Numbered from the stretch's first letter, positions 36,991 through 47,642 are shown. The stretch: DNA of 64,000 bases from Globisporangium splendens (GCA_006386115.1 VFIW01000029.1:62001-126000); one strand, 5' to 3'. Numbers and translations are program-made. Notes: generated from the letters alone by a model not told the origin.

Positions 36991-37048
36991 TGCTTAACTT
37001 CGCAGAGCGAACGGGATACGGTGTTCTCAGCCTAAGATGGCCGTCTAC
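36991..37048 (-). pseudogene. 5S rRNA 5' part, split by S2
   Basis: RNA positions 1-58, right duplication 36991-37007. Confidence 0.93.
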
Positions 37049-37310
37049 ATCATATCACATATTTATATACTACTCATGCATCAAACCCTAGCTGCACACT
37101 CATTTCTTTGCTTCGAGGTAGAGTGGATATTGGTATATTGGTGTCGCGCAGTGGCATCGTGCGTGGTTCGTGGCGCGCATGGTGTGATAGATGGGGTTGT
37201 GGGTGTCAGAGGTGGGGTGTGAGTGGCTCGTTGATGGCGTATGTGTTGTAGGGAGCGATATGGTGTGTGTGCGAGTTTGTTATTGTGTGTGTGTATATAG
37301 TGTGTGTGAT

Positions 37311-37324
37311 GGGGATGTAGCTCA
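37311..37324 (+). pseudogene. tRNA-Ala 5' stub, left duplication of the short element
   Basis: GGGGATGTAGCTCA preceded by T37310, followed directly by the 3' end of the non-autonomous element. Confidence 0.95.
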
Positions 37325-37554
37325 GTTGAAAGGTGTCCGTATATTGTTGTTAATAAATAGTACGGCAAACTGACTTCTAATTGCTCGCTACGCCCTTGCG
37401 TATTCTGTGATGCTAGCACTAATGCTTCTCTTTAATTCTGTGTGGGTGTGAGATGTTGGTTGTTGCTTTGCAATCGTTGGTGTTGGCTTGGTGAAGGTTG
37501 CATTTGTGTCATTTCCTTGAAGTGCGAGTGTCGGTGGTGCGACACTTGAGGCTG

Positions 37555-37715
37555 GATTGTTGTCTTGTGGGTTGATTCTTGTCTTGTGGGTTGATTCTTG
37601 GCTTGTGGGTTGATTCTTGCTTGTGGGTTGATTCTTGGCTTGTGGGTTGACTCTTGCATTCTGGGTTGATTCTTGCGTTCTGGGTTGATTCTTGCATTCT
37701 GGGTTGATTCTTCGA
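37555..37715. repeat. Minisatellite inside the short element
   Basis: About nine imperfect copies of GGGTTGATTCTTGNNTTNT in tandem. They read through as Asn/Pro/Gln/Ser/Thr-rich peptide on the minus strand, but nothing else supports coding. Confidence 0.8.
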
Positions 37716-37828
37716 GTCCGTGCTGGCGATCGGAGCACGCCCCGCTCGTACCACCACGACCTCTCTCGGTCGTCTTGCAGTTGCTCACGCGCAATGCGGG
37801 TCGCTTCGCTCAGCAAAGAGCACCGGCT

Positions 37829-37939
37829 CTACCGACGGAGCCGATTGACGGACACTGGCGAGGCGAACTGGAAGACGATGTGGATGCTGACTCCAAACGC
37901 ATGCTTTTTGCGTTTCTTCTTGGTTCTCCGGACACCCAT
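37829..37939 (-). CDS. Possible small basic peptide in the short element
   Basis: 36 codons from ATG at 37939 to TAG, in the sense direction near the element's 5' end. It starts with a strongly basic run (RRTKKKRKK) resembling a nuclear localisation signal. There is only one copy in the window, so selection cannot be judged and it may be chance. Confidence 0.15.
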   Translation of the reverse strand: MGVRRTKKKRKKHAFGVSIHIVFQFASPVSVNRLRR

Positions 37940-38041
37940 GCTGTAGACAGAGTGTGTGGGAGAGGGAAGGCGGAGTGGGGATGGTCTGGTTACTTCTGAA
38001 GAGTCGACTTGTGGGGTAGCGAGCAAATTGAGAAGTGGGGG

Positions 38042-38114
38042 GGGGATGTAGCTCAAATGGTAGAGCGCTCGCTTAGCATGCGAGAGGTACTGGGATCGAT
38101 ACCCAGCTTCTCCA
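38042..38114 (+). tRNA. tRNA-Ala(AGC), consensus; rebuilt by N1 duplication
   Basis: Complete consensus gene, preceded by a run of nine G's of which the last four are the gene's own start. Confidence 0.97.
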
Positions 38115-38532
38115 AAATGGTTCTGTTACTGTGATATGATCGTCATCAACAGCACTTTCCCAAATGTGCACTTCGCAGTCTCACCTGTGAATTCGTTGAC
38201 ATTGAGTAACAATCTTTTTGCTGCACACCTTGCCTCTCCTCCTTTGCTCGGCTGCAAGCCTCCTGTTCTTGTACATTATGCGTCGCTATATCCACACACG
38301 CACTCATGTCGTCAAGAAGGCGCGTGAACGTGAATACGCTTTCTGTGCGCCAATTCGCATGTGGTACTGCCAAATATCTCGTGCGAATATGCAGTGCATG
38401 TGTGTGTGTGTGTGTGTGTGTGTTGCGTATGCATGCGTGCGGGTTGTGTCTGACTGCAGTGTGCGTGTGTGTGTGTGTGTGTGTGCGGTGGCGAGCGCGA
38501 GAAAAGAAAAGAAAGAAAAGAAAAGAAAAAGA

Positions 38533-38609
38533 GTAGACAGCACTCGGACTTCCCCGGTGGTCACCCACCCGAGTACTACCCGAGCTTGAGGCTGCTTAAC
38601 TTCGCAGAG
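38533..38609 (-). pseudogene. 5S rRNA 3' part, split by SINE S3
   Basis: RNA positions 42-118, left duplication 38593-38609. Confidence 0.93.
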
Positions 38610-38906
38610 ATTTAAGCCACCAGGACCCGCCACACCACCCGGAGGTGATGTGGAAGTACAAGTGACTTTGTAACTTAACCCGCGCAGGCCGGGTCCTGTA
38701 CCCCTCATTACACTACGGGGCCTTTTTGGCAACGGGGCCTCCCCCACGATGAAGGGCCAGGACACTTATTCAGCGCCCCAGTTGCTCGTCCGCTTAACTG
38801 CCTGTCTCCGGTCACACCCGGCTGACGGGTTGGCATCGACGGGAATCGATCCAGTGACCTCCCGGTCCCCAAGCCAGTGTTTGACCACTGACCCAAATGG
38901 GATCGG
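38610..38906 (-). mobile_element. 5S-targeted tRNA-derived SINE (S3)
   Basis: 297 nt and essentially identical to S2, with the same junctions (duplications 38593-38609 and 38907-38923). Confidence 0.9.
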
Positions 38907-38964
38907 TGCTTAACTTCGCAGAGCGAACGGGATACGGTGTTCTCAGCCTAAGATGGCCGTCTAC
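38907..38964 (-). pseudogene. 5S rRNA 5' part, split by S3
   Basis: RNA positions 1-58, right duplication 38907-38923. Confidence 0.93.
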
Positions 38965-39226
38965 ATCATATCACATATTTATATACTACTCATGCATCAA
39001 ACCCTAGTTGCACACTCATTTCTTTGCTTCGAGGTCGAGTGGATATTGGTATATTGGTGTCGCGCAGTGGCATCGTGCGTGGTTCGTGGCGCGCATGGTG
39101 TGATAGATGGGGTTGTGGGTGTCAGAGGTGGGGTGTGAGCGGCTCGTTGATGGCGTATGTGTTGTAGGGAGCGATATGGTGTGTGTGCGAGTTTGTTATT
39201 GTGTGTGTGTATATAGTGTGTGTGAT

Positions 39227-39299
39227 GGGGATGTAGCTCAAATGGTAGAGCGCTCGCTTAGCATGCGAGAGGTACTGGGATCGATACCCAGCTTCTCCA
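39227..39299 (+). tRNA. tRNA-Ala(AGC), consensus copy
   Basis: Unchanged 73-nt gene with a type I spacer upstream. Confidence 0.97.
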
Positions 39300-39714
39300 A
39301 ATGGTTCTGTTACTGTGATATGATCGTCATCAACAGCACTTTCCCAAATGTGCACTTCGCAGTCTCACCTGTGAATTCGTTGACATTGAGTAACAATCTT
39401 TTTTCTGCACCCCTTGCCTCTCCTCCTTTGCTCGGCTGCAAGCCTCCTGTTCTTGTACATTATGCGTCGCTATATCCACACACGCACTCATGTCGTCAAG
39501 AAGGCGCGTGAACGTGAATACGCTTTCTGTGCGCCAATTAGCTTGTGGTACTGCCAAATATCTCGTGCGAATATGCAGTGCATGTGTGTGTGTGTGTGTG
39601 TGTTGCGTATGCATGCGTGCGGGTTGTGTCTGACTGCAGTGTGCGTGTGTGTGTGTGTGTGTGTGTGCGGTGGCGAGCGCGAGAAAAGAAAAGAGAAGAA
39701 AGAAAAGAAAAAGA

Positions 39715-39790
39715 GTAGACAGCACTCGGACTTCCCCGGTGGTCACCCACCCGAGTACTACCCGAGCTTGAGGCTGCTTAACTTCGCAGA
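39715..39790 (-). pseudogene. 5S rRNA 3' part, split by B3
   Basis: RNA positions 43-118, left duplication 39775-39790. Confidence 0.93.
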
Positions 39791-39977
39791 TAAACAAGTT
39801 ACATTACACTCTTAGGGGGTGCTTTCCTATTCTCCGCTACCTATACTTATGTGTGGAATATGCAAATGTGCACTTTTTATGTGAGGGCCACTATTCGGTT
39901 AAGCGAGTATAGTGAAATCAAGTCAAAATGCAAAACCGGTATGACCAGGTTGGACAGTTGCGCCTTGAGTTCTTGGG

Positions 39978-40050
39978 TGTGTGGTGGTGCAGTGGTATGT
40001 ACCTGGCTTGGGATCCCGGAGGTCGCTGGATCGATCCCGGGTGGGATCAA
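39978..40050 (+). pseudogene. tRNA-like sequence in B3 3' UTR
   Basis: Same antisense block as in B1/B2 with two changes; here box B reads GGATCGATCCC. Confidence 0.6.
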
Positions 40051-40347
40051 AATTTGGGAAAGTCGAAAAAACCGAAAGTTGTGTAGCTTGGGGTAAATGT
40101 CGTGTGTAAGCGCTTCTTGGGACTCGAGACATAATGAAGGAACTGGCATATTCCGCTCTACCTTCGGGTAAGTCTCAATAGAGTCAGGCTTGGGGTTTGA
40201 CGGGTGGAACTTGCCACCACCCATGTATAACTCTGCATGAGCCGTTCCAAGGAGCCGGATGGGATTATTCTCTGTGCACGCACGTTCCCGGTTGGCATTC
40301 ACAGCTTGGTGTAGGCTTCTTCAAATCTTGTCTTCACAACCACTGTA

Positions 40348-43300
40348 TCAATTAGCACCTTCTTCAAAGTCATTCGACTCTGTCGTGCTGGTGTTAAAGC
40401 TAGCGTCTTGTATCAGCCTCTTTAGCTGACGCAAGGCCAGAGCCGAGTGTCTTTGGCTTTTGACGTGTAGCTCATGCTTGTACGCCTGGATGTGGAGCTG
40501 GAGAAGCGCTTGTGTCCTGGCTTGTGTCTCAACTGAGTTGGGGACTTGACCGTGGAATCGGATGTCATTGCGGTGCATCCATATGCAGCGGGTCACAATG
40601 GCTCGCACAAAGTTGAGCACCACAAAGAGGGTGTAGCCGTATTTTTCCTTGGCTTGCGGGGTAGGCTGGAGACTGGAGAAGTACACGAGGGTTCCCCACG
40701 AGAGGTCGCTTGCAAAAGCTCTTTGGAGAGGCTGTAGAAACGGGTCCCATAACCGCGAGGCAAAGGGACAAAGCCAGAAGAGGTGCTGAGGGGTCTCGAG
40801 GTCTTCACAGTCAAAATGGCAAGTTGTCTTGGCATCTTGGAGGTGCTGGAATCGATAGCCTAGGTGCAAGGCGTTGTGTTGAAGCCGGTAGAGAAAATCG
40901 GCGTAGACTGGGAGGAGGTGTTTGTTCAACTTTAGATCGCGTTTCCAGAAGTCATACCCAGGAGCTTCCGAGACTCCCAACCGCTGCAACGGCAACGCAG
41001 GGGGTTTGGGACACTTGAGCACGTTCCGGATCTTGGCAACCGTGAGGTCTTCTAGGGGGTGCTCTCCAATAACCCAGTTATGGAAAGCACTTGCAAAGGC
41101 TTGACTTGGACGAGGACCGTGGGGTGGGTCACGGAGTACTCGAAGCGCAATATCACAGTCCACGAGGAAGTTCCTGCAATAGCGTGTGTTGTATGCTCTT
41201 GAGTCTCCTGGTTGTTGGATCGCTGTGGCGAGTGCCGCCGGTGTTGGCGTACTACCACAGAGACCGTATATGTCTTCTGCCGTGTAGAGCTGGAGCTGGG
41301 CGAGTCTCTGCACGAGTGCCGAGGGTCTTGTAGCTAATGTGCGGTCTTGGCTTCCATGTCGTAGTGTGGCATTGTGCAATAGCGGCATCGACAGTAAGTC
41401 GAATTGGCTTGCGCTGACTGGCATCTTGGGTCTCAACTTCGTGTGCCAGACAAACAGCACCTGGTGCCAGAAGCTGTTGAGAGCGGACCAGCGGTTTTCA
41501 CGCCGAGTGCTGGCGTGGTTGGGGCTGGTAGTTACTGGGGCGTACAGGATATCGAGGGGTCGGCCCCATGGAGTCATAGCCTGCTGAAAGACTTCAACAA
41601 CAGGGGACACCCAACTGGGAAGCGAGTGATGGCACTCTCGCACACTGTTAACCACACGTACAAGTGCATGTACTTGTAGCGCGTTCACAGAGTCTTCTAT
41701 CTGTGTGAGACCGAGACCTCCTTGGGATCTTGGAGTGTACCACCAGTCTGTGGCCAGGATAGCTGACAGTCGGGAGCTGGAAGTGCTGGAGTCACTCAAG
41801 AAAGTCGCGATGACACCCTTGATTTGATCTTGAAAACCGGATTGCGGGATATGGCACACACTGGCTGTGTACCAGAGCGTGGGTAGCACAATTTGCTGAA
41901 GCAACGCCACTCGACCGTTCAAAGTCCTTGCGCGGTGCTTCCATACTGTACAACGGAGCTGGATACTGGCAATGAGGTGGTGCAGCCGATCTGTATTGGA
42001 GAGGCGCGGTCCATAACGAATACCGAGGAGCTTGGCTTCACCAGTATTGTCAGTGACTTGCACACCGAGTTGCTGCAGCTGGGTCTGGAGTTCTTCATCT
42101 TCGTCTGTCCATTCTCGAAAAGGTAGTATGACAGTCTTGTGCATGTTGAGTTTCATACCGGCTGCCGAACAAAACTCTTGGACACGTTGTAGAAACTGGG
42201 GTGCCAGAGAGAGATCACTGAGGAGCCCTGTGCAATCATCCGCAAAGCTGATAACTGTGTGGGGTTCGTCGGAGTGTGGTAACTTGAGACCGTGGGGATT
42301 GAACTGGACTCGGAGGTAGTTCAATAGCGGTTCAATGTAGAGCACAAATAACGCTGGCGAGAGTGGATCACCTTGCCGAACTCCTGCACCCAGTGCGAAA
42401 TGTGGAAGTGGAGCACCATTGAAGAGAATCGATACGATCGTGCTTCGAATCATCACTCGGATCCATTCCCGGAAATTGGGACCAAACCCAAAGTGCCTCA
42501 GTATCATCTCGAGTGCATCCCACACAACACTGTCAAAGGCTTTGGCAAAGTCGAGTAGGAGTGCACCTGCCATTTCTTGGCATCGTTGGAACAGATGCTG
42601 GAGAGCTTGGAACCGGAGATGCGCGTTACGAATGTCACGTCCTGGGACGAAGCCGTATTGATCCGTGTGGAGCAACTTGGGCAAAATTGACTGTAACCTC
42701 TTCGACAGGATTTTCGGTCCGAGCTTGGCATCGATGTTCAATAGCGTGATCGGCCGATAGTTACTGGGAACACGTCGGTCTCCACTCTTGTATAGGAGCG
42801 AGATCTGTCCTCTTCTCTGGAACTTGGTCATCTTACCGAGTTGGAATTGAGACGAGTACACCACTTCGAGTATCTTGCTCCAAAGCTGAATGTCCACGTT
42901 GTAGTACGCAAGCGGGAGACCGTCTGGACCTGGGGACTTGTTGGCTGTGGTGTGCTTCAGCGCATAGTAGAAGTCGTTCGCAGTGAACGGACTATCTAGC
43001 ATGCGCTGGTCTTCTGTAGTAAGTCTGGTCTTGGTGTGCTGGAGGATTCTCGACAGCTTGAGTGGGTTCCACTTTGGCTTGGGATGAGAGTACTCACGAG
43101 ACGGCGAACAATAGACACCACTCCAATACCGGTTGAGTTCTTCGCACATAGAGTGCAAGTCTTCTGCCGATTGCACTGGGATGGTCGTCTTGTGCAGGAG
43201 CATTGGGGGTCGGAAGAAATACTTGGTGCACTTTTCGGACTGGTACAGGTCGGAGGCAAATTTCTGCTTGGACTTGTGGTGGTCTTCTTCTTCAATTTGG

Positions 43301-44397
43301 GCTCGCAATTTTTGTTGGAGCGAACTCAGGGTTGCTGAGACTTCTTCAGACGGACTGAGATGCTCGAGGTGCTGCAGCTGATTGATGCGCACGTGCAGGT
43401 CTTCTTTCTCGACTTGTCGCTTGTTCTTCTTGTCGTTGAAAAGCTGGCGTAGGTAAATACAGTCTTGGCGCTTGTGCTCGTCGAGCAGACGACCTGGGTT
43501 GTATGTTGATGCAATGGTCGGGTCAATTGATTCCGCCAGTTTTATCAGGGACAACTTCAGATATTCTTGGGCTTCGGGAAGTTCGATGACCCAGCTTGGA
43601 CATCGCCACGGTGCTCTTGTTCTTGGCTTGAATAGTTCGGAACCGAGGGTGAACTCGATCCCGCAGTGGTCGGCTTTGTTGGGCTGGTGTTTCCAGTCGT
43701 GCTTGAGTTGTTTGAGCTGCCGGTTGAATATATCGGAACTCAATAGGACGAAGTCGATGCGAGCACTTCGGTTGGGGCTTGTAAACTCGCGAACATGGGG
43801 GTTCTGCAGGCGCCATGCATCAAAGAGATTCAGAGCCTGCATCCACTCCAGGAGTTCTTGACGGCCCTCGCGGCGGGCTCGGTTGTTGGTCTGGGCTTGG
43901 TCGAGTTGGGTCGAGAAGACTGTGTTGAAGTCTCCGAGACCCAAATGTATGGCATTGTCTTCGAACTGTCGGGGGAGACTATCGAAGAAGCTTGGTCGGT
44001 CGGTTGGGTTGACTGGTGCGTACACTGCGTGGATGTAGGCTGGGGAGCCATCGAGTGTACCTTGGAGCACGAGATACCGTGAGAGAGTGTTTGGGTCACT
44101 CACTTGGGTTTCCGTGATGTCTTGGATATCTTGGACCGGACAGGTGGGGGTGAGTAGAATACCCACTCCCGCCTGTCCGGTATACATGTCGGAATGGTCA
44201 TGGGACCAAAAGGCGGTGTTGAAGCTTGACGACTTTCTCCACAAAAAGTCTGCGCGCTTAAGGTTGGCGGGGTTGGTGAACTTGGTTTCTTGCAATGCGA
44301 TAATATGGAACTTGGACGAGAAGTAGTTGAGCGTACTCTGAGTGACTCGGTTGAAGCCGTTCACATTAATAGAGTATCCCCGTAGGGTCCAGTCCAC
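40348..44397 (-). CDS. Family B ORF2 (B3)
   Basis: 1349 residues with every motif of the B2 protein conserved (QET, GDFN, RIDFVLL, ADH, LLDFAKAFD, FADD, CX3CX7HX4C). About a dozen amino-acid changes from B2, mostly conservative. It again follows TAATGTG at the end of ORF1 with no in-frame AUG before the endonuclease core. Confidence 0.92.
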   Translation of the reverse strand: MDWTLRGYSINVNGFNRVTQSTLNYFSSKFHIIALQETKFTNPANLKRADFLWRKSSSFNTAFWSHDHSDMYTGQAGVGILLTPTCPVQDIQDITETQVSDPNTLSRYLVLQGTLDGSPAYIHAVYAPVNPTDRPSFFDSLPRQFEDNAIHLGLGDFNTVFSTQLDQAQTNNRARREGRQELLEWMQALNLFDAWRLQNPHVREFTSPNRSARIDFVLLSSDIFNRQLKQLKHDWKHQPNKADHCGIEFTLGSELFKPRTRAPWRCPSWVIELPEAQEYLKLSLIKLAESIDPTIASTYNPGRLLDEHKRQDCIYLRQLFNDKKNKRQVEKEDLHVRINQLQHLEHLSPSEEVSATLSSLQQKLRAQIEEEDHHKSKQKFASDLYQSEKCTKYFFRPPMLLHKTTIPVQSAEDLHSMCEELNRYWSGVYCSPSREYSHPKPKWNPLKLSRILQHTKTRLTTEDQRMLDSPFTANDFYYALKHTTANKSPGPDGLPLAYYNVDIQLWSKILEVVYSSQFQLGKMTKFQRRGQISLLYKSGDRRVPSNYRPITLLNIDAKLGPKILSKRLQSILPKLLHTDQYGFVPGRDIRNAHLRFQALQHLFQRCQEMAGALLLDFAKAFDSVVWDALEMILRHFGFGPNFREWIRVMIRSTIVSILFNGAPLPHFALGAGVRQGDPLSPALFVLYIEPLLNYLRVQFNPHGLKLPHSDEPHTVISFADDCTGLLSDLSLAPQFLQRVQEFCSAAGMKLNMHKTVILPFREWTDEDEELQTQLQQLGVQVTDNTGEAKLLGIRYGPRLSNTDRLHHLIASIQLRCTVWKHRARTLNGRVALLQQIVLPTLWYTASVCHIPQSGFQDQIKGVIATFLSDSSTSSSRLSAILATDWWYTPRSQGGLGLTQIEDSVNALQVHALVRVVNSVRECHHSLPSWVSPVVEVFQQAMTPWGRPLDILYAPVTTSPNHASTRRENRWSALNSFWHQVLFVWHTKLRPKMPVSASQFDLLSMPLLHNATLRHGSQDRTLATRPSALVQRLAQLQLYTAEDIYGLCGSTPTPAALATAIQQPGDSRAYNTRYCRNFLVDCDIALRVLRDPPHGPRPSQAFASAFHNWVIGEHPLEDLTVAKIRNVLKCPKPPALPLQRLGVSEAPGYDFWKRDLKLNKHLLPVYADFLYRLQHNALHLGYRFQHLQDAKTTCHFDCEDLETPQHLFWLCPFASRLWDPFLQPLQRAFASDLSWGTLVYFSSLQPTPQAKEKYGYTLFVVLNFVRAIVTRCIWMHRNDIRFHGQVPNSVETQARTQALLQLHIQAYKHELHVKSQRHSALALRQLKRLIQDASFNTSTTESNDFEEGAN

Positions 44398-44398
44398 A

Positions 44399-46249
44399 TT
44401 AGAGAGAAGGCAGGGTGGGGAAGGCGACCTTGCGCAGCTCGCAGATCGAGGTCAAAAGTTCACTTGGAAGTCGCATACTAGCCAATTTCTCCATCAAATC
44501 GGACCGGAGTAGGTTCAGCAGCGTCGCGTCATCCCATAGTAGCCAAAGTGTGTGCTGGAGTCGCTGAGCCGGAGCTTGCGAAATCGCACACACCTTGAAA
44601 GGGTCGGAGTAGATGCTGGGAGCCATCACTTGTAACAGCAGGTCGAACTCGGCGATCCAGACTTGCTGCCAGAAAAGCGCTTGGTTGTGGTCGAGACACT
44701 GACTGAGCATTGTCTGGTAGTCTTCGGGGTCTCGGGGGTTGAACACGGCTTGGACCTTGTCCTCGAACGTGTCGAGTTCCGGGAGCAGTTCCTGCGAGCT
44801 GATTTTCCGGAACAAGGCGTGGCCGTAGAACTTTCCCCTCATGACAGTATAGTTGCTCGGGGTGCTGGTGTCGTAGAACGGTCGGAGGTGGCTTGGCTGG
44901 GTTTTGAGCAAGACTATGCTCATCTCAGGACTTGGTTCTTCTTCAAATTTTTGAAGGAACGCCTGGATGAATTTGCACAGACTCGCCACAGTCATCGACT
45001 CGACGTTGTAGTCGATGGTTGCACGCTGTACCTCGATCTGACCTTCCACTTGAGTCAGTTGCGATCGGATAGGTGAGCGGTCGTGGTTGTGGAGGGTGAC
45101 GTCTATGTCCGGAGAGATAGGCGCGTCCTCCGAGCCCAGCGTAATCCACTCGTACACGTTGTGAGACGCGACGAGCGGATAGGTGGTTTGAGATGGTGGC
45201 AGCAGAAAGGCTTGCGCCTGATCCGCTCGTACCGTAGGGAAGATCATCTTCTTGCTCCTCTCGATGAGATGGTACGCGTCGCACACATCTGGGAGAGGCG
45301 GGATGGGGATGGTGACCTTCTTCTCTCCGGAGGTCCACATCGAGGATGGGTTGACAGACAACGACGTCATGTCCGAGTCCGATCCCATATCGGCATCCGA
45401 GTCACCACCAGTGTCAGCTGGGGTGGTCGGCTGCACACCTGCGTCCGAAGGAGCATCGCTGCTTGCTTCGGCAGCCGGTGGGTCTTCGCTGGTCTTGGTC
45501 CTGCGCCTTTCCAATAGAAACGGCGGGGTCTTCTTATTGTAGACTTGGATGCGGTGGTTGACGACACAATAGCCAGACGCAGTGAACTGGATCTGGCGTA
45601 GAGGTTCCTTGCCACCGATCATCAGCACTGCAGGGGGGTCTTTCTGGTTGAAGTAGACCCGTCGATTGCGTGACTGCAATCCATTGGCAGTCCGGGAAGG
45701 GGTGATGTACACGGGAGGTACACCGTGGGCCACAAACCAATCGTAGATGATACTATCAGTCGTATCATCTGCAAGGCGCTGCAGCTCCACATAGTACCAG
45801 TGAGAGTACTTGGAGTAGGGTTGAATCTTGAACGACCGTCCGCAGACGGTGAGTTGCAGATTACCCAGCTTCGTGCAGATCTCTCGATCGGTGCACGTGA
45901 AGCTCACTCCCTTTCCTCGGACCACTTTGAAGTCCCGAAGGTGCACAATACTATTGGCCCACAATGTGGGCTTTTGGTCACCACCCAACGACGTCATGAT
46001 CTCCGTGTCCGAAAACGTGGAGGTCAAGTCTCTCGCGGGGATCCACATCGGGTAGCACTGGTTGCTGTTCACTGGCGTGGGAACGCCTCGCAACGCAGCT
46101 GCCTTCCGTTCAGCAGCTGTACGGTCTTCGTCTTGGAACGCCCTTTCTGCTTCCGCAAAAGTTGCGTCCGTGGGGATGGTCACTTGTTGGCGTGATGAGT
46201 TGGCACGCCATTGCTTGCGCCACTCGGTGTTGGCAGCTGAGGTCTTCAT
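44399..46249 (-). CDS. Family B ORF1 (B3)
   Basis: 616 residues from ATG at 46249, differing from B2 by only a few residues (for example FYDTSTPS for LYDTSTPS and NPRDPED for NPQDPED). Ends TAA, overlapping the ORF2 frame as in B2. Confidence 0.85.
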   Translation of the reverse strand: MKTSAANTEWRKQWRANSSRQQVTIPTDATFAEAERAFQDEDRTAAERKAAALRGVPTPVNSNQCYPMWIPARDLTSTFSDTEIMTSLGGDQKPTLWANSIVHLRDFKVVRGKGVSFTCTDREICTKLGNLQLTVCGRSFKIQPYSKYSHWYYVELQRLADDTTDSIIYDWFVAHGVPPVYITPSRTANGLQSRNRRVYFNQKDPPAVLMIGGKEPLRQIQFTASGYCVVNHRIQVYNKKTPPFLLERRRTKTSEDPPAAEASSDAPSDAGVQPTTPADTGGDSDADMGSDSDMTSLSVNPSSMWTSGEKKVTIPIPPLPDVCDAYHLIERSKKMIFPTVRADQAQAFLLPPSQTTYPLVASHNVYEWITLGSEDAPISPDIDVTLHNHDRSPIRSQLTQVEGQIEVQRATIDYNVESMTVASLCKFIQAFLQKFEEEPSPEMSIVLLKTQPSHLRPFYDTSTPSNYTVMRGKFYGHALFRKISSQELLPELDTFEDKVQAVFNPRDPEDYQTMLSQCLDHNQALFWQQVWIAEFDLLLQVMAPSIYSDPFKVCAISQAPAQRLQHTLWLLWDDATLLNLLRSDLMEKLASMRLPSELLTSICELRKVAFPTLPSL

Positions 46250-46781
46250 GATGCAGGGATAGGTCAAACTTGATATTTTTCTTGATTTTCTTGGCTGGAT
46301 TTTGTTGGGTTCAAAGTGCAGTTTTTTTGTGATTTTTGTTTTTCTTGGGTTGCAGGGGTCGACTGCTTGGTCGAGAACCGAGGGAAAGTCAAACTCTCAA
46401 GCTGACCTAAAGATTCCCAGGGACCGCTCGTTATGAGGCAGTGTAGGAAGCAGTAGACAGCACCTGAAGAGTCAAAATCAGAGTGCAAAGCGAACCTCAA
46501 TTCGCGGCAGCTCCGATCAGCACACTTCGGGAGAGCAATAGCACTCACTGATGAGCTCCAAAAATTCGATCCCACCAACAAGCGTGGCAGACGAGACTGA
46601 TCACTAACCACGTCGTGGAAAGCACCGGGTCTCTAACCAAAATTTCAGAGGTTCACCCGTGTGAACTAAGGGACGGTCGGGGTTGGGGGTCGGCAGTCGC
46701 TTGGGTCCAGCTGGCGAGGAAAGTCGATAGCAAGCGTGGGCTTGTCTATTCGACCTGTGGGGTAGCTGGCAAATTGGAAAG
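46250..46781 (-). other. Family B 5' UTR (B3)
   Basis: Nearly identical to the 5' UTR of B2, with a few changes, for example in the T-rich stretch after 46320. It ends in the shared terminal motif. No gene is supported. Confidence 0.7.
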
Positions 46782-46839
46782 TGCTTAACTTCGCAGAGCG
46801 AACGGGATACGGTGTTCTCAGCCTAAGATGGCCGTCTAC
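46782..46839 (-). pseudogene. 5S rRNA 5' part, split by B3
   Basis: RNA positions 1-58, right duplication 46782-46797, with a type II flank (ATCGGCTCTTC) upstream of the RNA start. Confidence 0.93.
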
Positions 46840-47073
46840 ATCGGCTCTTCTCTTTATATCCTACTCATGCATGAAACCTCACACTCATTTCTTTGCTTCG
46901 AGGTAGAGTATATATTGGCATGTTGGTGTCGCGTAGTGGCATCGTGCGTGGTTTGTGGCGCGCGTGGTGTGATAGATGGGGTTGCAGGGATCAGACGTGG
47001 GGTGTGAGTGGCTCGTTGATGGCGTATATGCTGTGGGGAGCGATGTGGTGTGTGTGTGTATAGTAGGTATGAT

Positions 47074-47146
47074 GGGGATGTAGCTCAAATGGTAGAGCGC
47101 TCGCTTAGCATGCGAGAGGTACTGGGATCGATACCCAGCTTCTCCA
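47074..47146 (+). tRNA. tRNA-Ala(AGC), consensus copy
   Basis: Unchanged 73-nt gene with the type II spacer upstream. Confidence 0.97.
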
Positions 47147-47565
47147 AATGGTTCTGTTACTGTGATATGATCGTCATCAACAGCACTTTCCCAAATGTGC
47201 ACTTCGCAGTCTCACCTGTGAATTCGTTGACATTGAGTAACAATCTTTTTGCTGCACCCCTTGCCTCTCCTCCTTTGCTCGGCTGCAAGCCTCCTGTTCT
47301 TGTACATTATGCGTCGCTATATCCACGCACGCACTCATGTCGTCAAGAAGGCGCGTGAACGTGAATACGCTTTCTGTGCGCCAATTCGCTTGTGGTACTG
47401 CCAAATATCTCGTGCGAATATGCAGTGCATGTGTGTGTGTGTGTGTGTTGCGTATGCATGCGTGCGGGTTGTGTCTGACTGCAGTGTGCGTGTGTGTGTG
47501 TGTGTGTGCGGTGGCGAGCGCGAGAAAAGAAAAGAGAAGAAAGAAAAGAAAAGAAAAGAAAAAGA

Positions 47566-47642
47566 GTAGACAGCACTCGGACTTCCCCGGTGGTCACCCA
47601 CCCGAGTACTACCCGAGCTTGAGGCTGCTTAACTTCGCAGAG
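47566..47642 (-). pseudogene. 5S rRNA 3' part, split by SINE S4
   Basis: RNA positions 42-118, left duplication 47626-47642. Confidence 0.93.

Larger units (their letters stand above)
37325..38041 (-). mobile_element. Non-autonomous short element at the tRNA-Ala site (N1)
   Basis: About 0.72 kb on the minus strand at the exact family A insertion point. Its 3' end begins GTTGAAAGGTGTCCGTATATTG (plus strand, similar to family A for about 22 nt) and its 5' end is GGGGTAGCGAGCAAATTG plus AGAAG, matching family A. The interior is unrelated to family A ORFs. At about 37555-37715 it holds a minisatellite of 14-18-nt units around GGGTTGATTCTTG. Five extra G's lie between the 5' end and the tRNA. No enzyme is encoded, so it is probably mobilised by family A. 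Confidence 0.85.
39791..46781 (-). mobile_element. Family B LINE, full length (copy B3)
   Basis: 6991 nt, the same length as B2, duplications at 39775-39790 and 46782-46797. It differs from B2 by scattered substitutions and both ORFs are open, so it is another candidate active copy. Its 5' flank is a type II spacer unit while its 3' flank is type I. Confidence 0.95.

Noticed and set aside
37388..37816. 142-codon minus-strand frame in N1
   Set aside because: Mostly the minisatellite read as Asn/Gln/Pro/Thr repeats; no ATG start is evident and there is no second copy.
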